A stretch of DNA of 64,000 nucleotides. It comes from Brevundimonas subvibrioides. GTDB taxonomy: Bacteria; Pseudomonadota; Alphaproteobacteria; Caulobacterales; Caulobacteraceae. Positions 60,992-64,000 of this stretch are shown here, piece after piece. A program made the translations under genes and the position numbers. Where the stretch lies: positions 100,773 to 164,772 of the forward strand of contig NZ_NCEQ01000004.1 of assembly GCF_002280785.1 (NCBI RefSeq), written 5' to 3'. How positions within the stretch are numbered: the first letter of the stretch is position 1; each line of letters opens with the position of its first letter. Under the pieces are notes generated by a model. It made no database searches and was not told the origin of the DNA. It worked only from the letters and a program-made list of their open reading frames with translations.

Positions 60992-61139
60992 CGGGGCGGC
61001 GACGACCCGACCAGCCTGATCGTCGCGTCCGGGTGACCGTTTCGGTTCCCCCCGGCTTGTATCGCTTGCACCGGACCGCAATATGAGGACGGAACCGCGA
61101 CCGACGTGAGTCGCGGGCCCCAGCATTCAGCGAGACCTC

Positions 61140-61781
61140 ATGCGCGACCCGATCGACTACATCTCCTCGAACCTCGTCCCCATGGTGGTGGAGCAGTCCA
61201 GTAGAGGCGAGCGCGCCTTCGACATCTTCTCCCGCCTGCTGCGCGAACGGATCATCTTCCTGACCGGCCCGTTCGAGGACAGCATGGCCAGCCTGATCTG
61301 CGCCCAGCTGCTGTTCCTGGAATCGGAGAACCCGAAGAAGGAAATCAGCATGTACATCAACAGCCCCGGTGGTCAGGTGACCTCGGCGCTCGCGATCTAC
61401 GACACCATGCAATACATCAAGTCGCCGGTCTCGACGGTGGTCATGGGCATGGCGGCCTCGGCCGGCTCCCTGATCCTGACGGCCGGCGAGGCGGGCCAGC
61501 GTATCGCCCTGCCGAACGCCCGCGTCATGGTGCACCAGCCCTCGGGCGGCTTCCGCGGCACGGCCTCGGACATCGAGCGCCACGCCGAGGACATCATCGC
61601 CACCAAGCGCCGCCTGAACGAGATCTACGTCCACCACACGGGCCGGACCTACGAGGAGGTCGAGCGCACCCTGGACCGCGACCACTTCATGACCGCCGAG
61701 GAGTCGAAGGCCTGGGGCATCGTCGACCACGTCTACGACAAGCGCAGCGAGGCCGAGGCGGACGGCATCAAGACCGTCTGA
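61140..61781 (+). CDS. clpP: ATP-dependent Clp protease proteolytic subunit
   Basis: The protein is 213 aa. Catalytic Ser107 lies in [11 protein letters not shown] and His132 in [10 protein letters not shown]; the Asp is expected near residue 180 in the [11 protein letters not shown] region. IYINSPGG-type segment ([20 protein letters not shown]) is typical. The subunits form the double heptamer that degrades proteins unfolded by ClpX or ClpA, including cell-cycle regulators in Caulobacter. A terminator follows the stop. Confidence 0.97.
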   Translation: MRDPIDYISSNLVPMVVEQSSRGERAFDIFSRLLRERIIFLTGPFEDSMASLICAQLLFLESENPKKEISMYINSPGGQVTSALAIYDTMQYIKSPVSTVVMGMAASAGSLILTAGEAGQRIALPNARVMVHQPSGGFRGTASDIERHAEDIIATKRRLNEIYVHHTGRTYEEVERTLDRDHFMTAEESKAWGIVDHVYDKRSEAEADGIKTV

Positions 61782-61803
61782 TCCATTGGACGAATGAACG
61801 GAG

Positions 61804-61831
61804 AAGGGCGCGCCGGGATCGGCGCGCCCTT
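61804..61831 (+). terminator. Intrinsic terminator after clpP
   Basis: An 11-bp stem (AAGGGCGCGCC / GGCGCGCCCTT) with a 6-base loop is followed by TTTTC, 22 bases after the clpP stop. Confidence 0.85.
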
Positions 61832-61854
61832 TTCGTTTGTGCTATCAGCGCCCG

Positions 61855-62175
61855 ATGCAGCACACGCGCGATCTCAAAGGCGTCGTCCAGGTCGACGGCG
61901 AAGACTACGAATGGGAAGTCCGGCGCCAGCCGCAGCGGACCACCGGCAACAACTGGGACGGCGTCGGCATCGCCCTGAAGCTCGTTGACGCCCAGCGCGA
62001 GGCCATCGTCATGTTTCCGATGGTGATGCGCGCCAACGGCACCCCGAACTTCGAGCGCCAGCGCATCAATCTGGAGAGCGTCAAGAACGCCATCGCCTCG
62101 GCGATCGCCGCCGGCTGGGACCCCACCTCGCGCGGCAAGGTCGTCGTCTTCGACGTCGACGCAGACGGCAACTAA
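61855..62175 (+). CDS. Small conserved-type hypothetical protein
   Basis: From the ATG at 61855 the protein is 106 aa, starting MQHTRDLKGVVQVDGEDYEW. It is mixed alpha/beta, soluble, with EVRRQPQRTTGNNWDGVGIA and an ending of VFDVDADGN. No family is recognised. It converges on the CicA-like gene, and the two stop codons overlap. Confidence 0.7.
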   Translation: MQHTRDLKGVVQVDGEDYEWEVRRQPQRTTGNNWDGVGIALKLVDAQREAIVMFPMVMRANGTPNFERQRINLESVKNAIASAIAAGWDPTSRGKVVVFDVDADGN

Positions 62176-62828
62176 CGCCGGGCCGGTCGTCCCGTAAACA
62201 CGCGGAAGCCCGGCTGTTCTGCGATCGCCAGCATCTCGGTGTCGCCCGAGGTATCGCCATAGGCGGCCGTCAGCTTCAGATCCGGCCCGAACGCCTCCTG
62301 CAGACGACGCACCTTTTCCTCGCCGCGGCAGTTGGGGCTCGAGAAGGCGCCGGTGATCCGGTCCTGGTCGTCGAAGGTCAGGTGAGTGCCCAGCAGGCCC
62401 TCTGCCCCCAGTCGCCGGGCGAACGGAGCCACGGTGATCTCCGGCGAGGCGGTCACGATCACGCGATGGGCGCCCTGCCGACCCCAGTCTTCCCAGACCC
62501 GCAGCGCGTCCGGTCGCATGAATTGGTCCCAGGCGTGATCGGCGAACCGGGCGGCATCTGCTTCCAGCTCGGCGCGGGTGACGCCCTTGAGAAAGACCTT
62601 CACCGAGGCGGCCTTGATGGCGCCCCGGTCGCGATCCCGTGCGTAGGCCGCCGTGGCCCGGGCCATCTTGACCAGTCCCAGGGCCCAGCCGCCCGACCCG
62701 GCCCGCCAGCGCAGGAACTGGGTGAAGCTGTCGCGAACCGTCAGCGTGCCGTCGAAATCGAACGCGACGATGGGTCGCGAGCGATCCCCGGACTGGCGAA
62801 AGCCGCCCGTGGCGCCCATGTCACCCAT
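62172..62828 (-). CDS. cicA: HAD-superfamily IB phosphatase, CicA-like
   Basis: The protein is 218 aa. HAD motif I is VAFDFDGTLTVRDSF, motif II the Ser/Thr in VIVTASPEI, motif III the Lys of GEEKVRRL, and motif IV AAYGDTSGDTEML. This is the IB (phosphoserine-phosphatase/inhibitory) layout with a helical cap. In Caulobacter crescentus a HAD phosphatase gene, cicA, lies between clpP and clpX, and this gene has the same position, so the name is assigned by synteny and family. Substrate unknown. Confidence 0.8.
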   Translation of the reverse strand: MGDMGATGGFRQSGDRSRPIVAFDFDGTLTVRDSFTQFLRWRAGSGGWALGLVKMARATAAYARDRDRGAIKAASVKVFLKGVTRAELEADAARFADHAWDQFMRPDALRVWEDWGRQGAHRVIVTASPEITVAPFARRLGAEGLLGTHLTFDDQDRITGAFSSPNCRGEEKVRRLQEAFGPDLKLTAAYGDTSGDTEMLAIAEQPGFRVFTGRPARR

Positions 62829-63014
62829 TCGCCGTGACCTCCATCCAGCCCGAACAGTCCACGTCAGTCGCGCTTCGCCGGTCTTCGGCGGGGTTGTGGC
62901 GAGCGTGCGGATGGTTGATTGTCATTTTTTGAATATCTTCGCGTCCATAGTGGTGGAATCAACGCGAGGAAAGCGCGTCCGTCTCCCAGAGCGGCGCGAG
63001 AGTGAGAAGGGTCT

Positions 63015-64000
63015 ATGACCAAAGCAGCCGGCACCGACGCAAAAAGTACGCTCTACTGCTCGTTCTGCGGCAAGAGCCAGCATGAGGTGCGCAAGCTCAT
63101 CGCCGGCCCCACCGTGTTCATCTGCGATGAATGCGTCGAGCTGTGCATGGATATCATCCGTGAAGAGCACAAAATTGGTTTCGTCAAATCCAAGGATGGC
63201 GTGCCCACGCCCAAGGAAATCCGCGAAGTCCTCGACGACTATGTGATCGGCCAGAGCCACGCCAAGAAGGTGCTGAGCGTCGCGGTCCACAACCACTACA
63301 AGCGCCTGAACCACGCGACGAAGAACAACGACGTCGAGCTGGCCAAGTCGAACATCATGCTGATCGGGCCGACAGGCTCCGGCAAGACGCTGCTGGCCCA
63401 GACCCTGGCCCGCATCATCGACGTACCCTTCACCATGGCCGACGCCACCACCCTGACCGAGGCCGGTTATGTGGGTGAAGACGTCGAAAACATCATCCTG
63501 AAGCTGCTTCAGGCGTCGGATTACAACGTCGAGCGGGCCCAGCGCGGCATCGTCTACATCGACGAAATCGACAAGATCTCGCGCAAGTCGGACAACCCGT
63601 CGATCACACGCGACGTGTCGGGCGAGGGCGTGCAGCAGGCCCTGCTGAAGATCATGGAAGGCACCGTCGCCTCCGTGCCTCCGCAAGGCGGACGCAAGCA
63701 TCCGCAGCAGGAGTTCCTGCAGGTCGACACCGCCAACATCCTGTTCATCGTCGGCGGCGCCTTCGCCGGCCTGGAGAAGGTGATCTCGGCGCGCGGCGAG
63801 GGGGCCTCGATCGGCTTCGGCGCCAAGGTCAAGGAGATCGACGAGCGTCGCACCGGCGAAATTCTCAAGCAGGTCGAGCCTGACGACCTGATGCGCTTCG
63901 GCCTGATCCCTGAGTTTATCGGTCGTCTGCCTGTCCTGGCGACGCTGGAGGATCTGGACGAGACGGCGCTGATCAAGATCCTGACCGAGCCGAAGAACGC
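63015..64000 (+). CDS. clpX: ATP-dependent Clp protease ATP-binding subunit ClpX (cut by window edge)
   Basis: The gene starts at the ATG at 63015 and runs off the right edge; 328 residues are visible. The N-terminal zinc-binding domain has four Cys (YCSFCGKSQ and [10 protein letters not shown]). The AAA+ core has Walker [12 protein letters not shown], Walker [11 protein letters not shown], and pore-loop region ([11 protein letters not shown]). The unfoldase recognises degrons, unfolds substrates and feeds ClpP, encoded upstream. The ending is missing. Confidence 0.97.
   Translation, partial: MTKAAGTDAKSTLYCSFCGKSQHEVRKLIAGPTVFICDECVELCMDIIREEHKIGFVKSKDGVPTPKEIREVLDDYVIGQSHAKKVLSVAVHNHYKRLNHATKNNDVELAKSNIMLIGPTGSGKTLLAQTLARIIDVPFTMADATTLTEAGYVGEDVENIILKLLQASDYNVERAQRGIVYIDEIDKISRKSDNPSITRDVSGEGVQQALLKIMEGTVASVPPQGGRKHPQQEFLQVDTANILFIVGGAFAGLEKVISARGEGASIGFGAKVKEIDERRTGEILKQVEPDDLMRFGLIPEFIGRLPVLATLEDLDETALIKILTEPKN

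Noticed and set aside
38..64000. Many long reading frames antisense to genes (for example 12059-13795 on minus, 33711-35321 on minus, 31150-32781 on plus)
   Set aside because: They run opposite to strongly supported genes, lack family motifs or ribosome sites, and have the Arg/Ala/Gly/Pro-rich composition typical of shadow frames in GC-rich DNA.
1..64000. CRISPR arrays
   Set aside because: No series of short direct repeats with even spacers was seen; the repeats present are IS ends and palindromes.
1..64000. Prophage or integrase-bearing island
   Set aside because: No integrase, phage structural or replication gene was recognised; mobile DNA here is limited to IS remnants.

Overview
The window looks like a chromosomal segment of a GC-rich alphaproteobacterium of the Caulobacteraceae, most likely Brevundimonas or a close relative. 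The evidence is the conserved tig / clpP / cicA / clpX neighbourhood at the right end, many TonB-dependent receptors (one cut by the left edge), a flavin-dependent halogenase beside a GH3 glucosidase, and Caulobacter-style chemotaxis genes. Taxonomy is inferred from gene content; no rRNA is present. The ends of the window are inside a TonB receptor (left) and clpX (right).

Layout. (1) 1-4.2 kb: a carbohydrate-type locus of TonB receptor, GH3 lipoprotein and halogenase. (2) 4.2-4.6 kb: IS5 and IS6-like debris that overlaps the 3' end of a FixJ/FixL-type two-component pair (4.6-6.3 kb). (3) 6.7-16.2 kb: a chemotaxis cluster. A minus operon holds cheY, a small CheT/CheZ-like protein, a receiver protein and a helical protein. 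A divergent plus operon holds cheA, cheW and a soluble triple-PAS chemoreceptor. A converging cheB-cheR pair closes it. The CheA carries what looks like a heme-less truncated-globin domain. (4) 16.2-17.4 kb: IS3 and IS6-like remnants and the stump of an RND pump gene. (5) 17.5-38.4 kb: a large catabolic locus. It has a TetR regulator, a shikimate/quinate dehydrogenase-like gene with an MFS symporter, a periplasmic PQQ dehydrogenase with a ThuA-like protein, and a seven-gene minus operon (carboxylesterase, TIM-barrel isomerase, aldehyde dehydrogenase, CaiB CoA-transferase, citryl-CoA-lyase-like, ThDP enzyme, MFS). Divergent from that operon are a TonB receptor, a c-type cytochrome lipoprotein and a second carboxylesterase. 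(6) 38.6-49.8 kb: a segment flanked by two internally deleted IS6-like copies, holding EF-hand proteins, an OmpR/EnvZ-type pair, an autotransporter with Asp-rich calcium-type repeats, and another TonB receptor. (7) 49.9-52.2 kb: an FAD oxidoreductase with a cryptochrome-DASH photolyase. (8) From a tRNA-Ser at 52.4 kb to the right end: housekeeping genes, including a fused EgtB-EgtD ergothioneine enzyme, stress proteins, trigger factor, ClpP, a CicA-like phosphatase and ClpX.

How it may work together. The left 52 kb is accessory in character: five remnants of one IS6-like family, all in one orientation, sit at module boundaries, and the tRNA-Ser marks the change to core genes. The catabolic locus could hydrolyse an ester at the cell surface, oxidise the polyol or quinate part with the PQQ enzyme feeding electrons to the cytochrome c lipoprotein, and process the products in the cytoplasm. 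The substrate is not known from sequence; quinate or chlorogenate-type esters are one hypothesis. The strongest candidates for something undescribed are the globin-like CheA, a FliM/CheZ-like C-terminal peptide shared by two chemotaxis neighbours, the EgtB-EgtD fusion, the catabolic locus, and the calcium-themed autotransporter segment.
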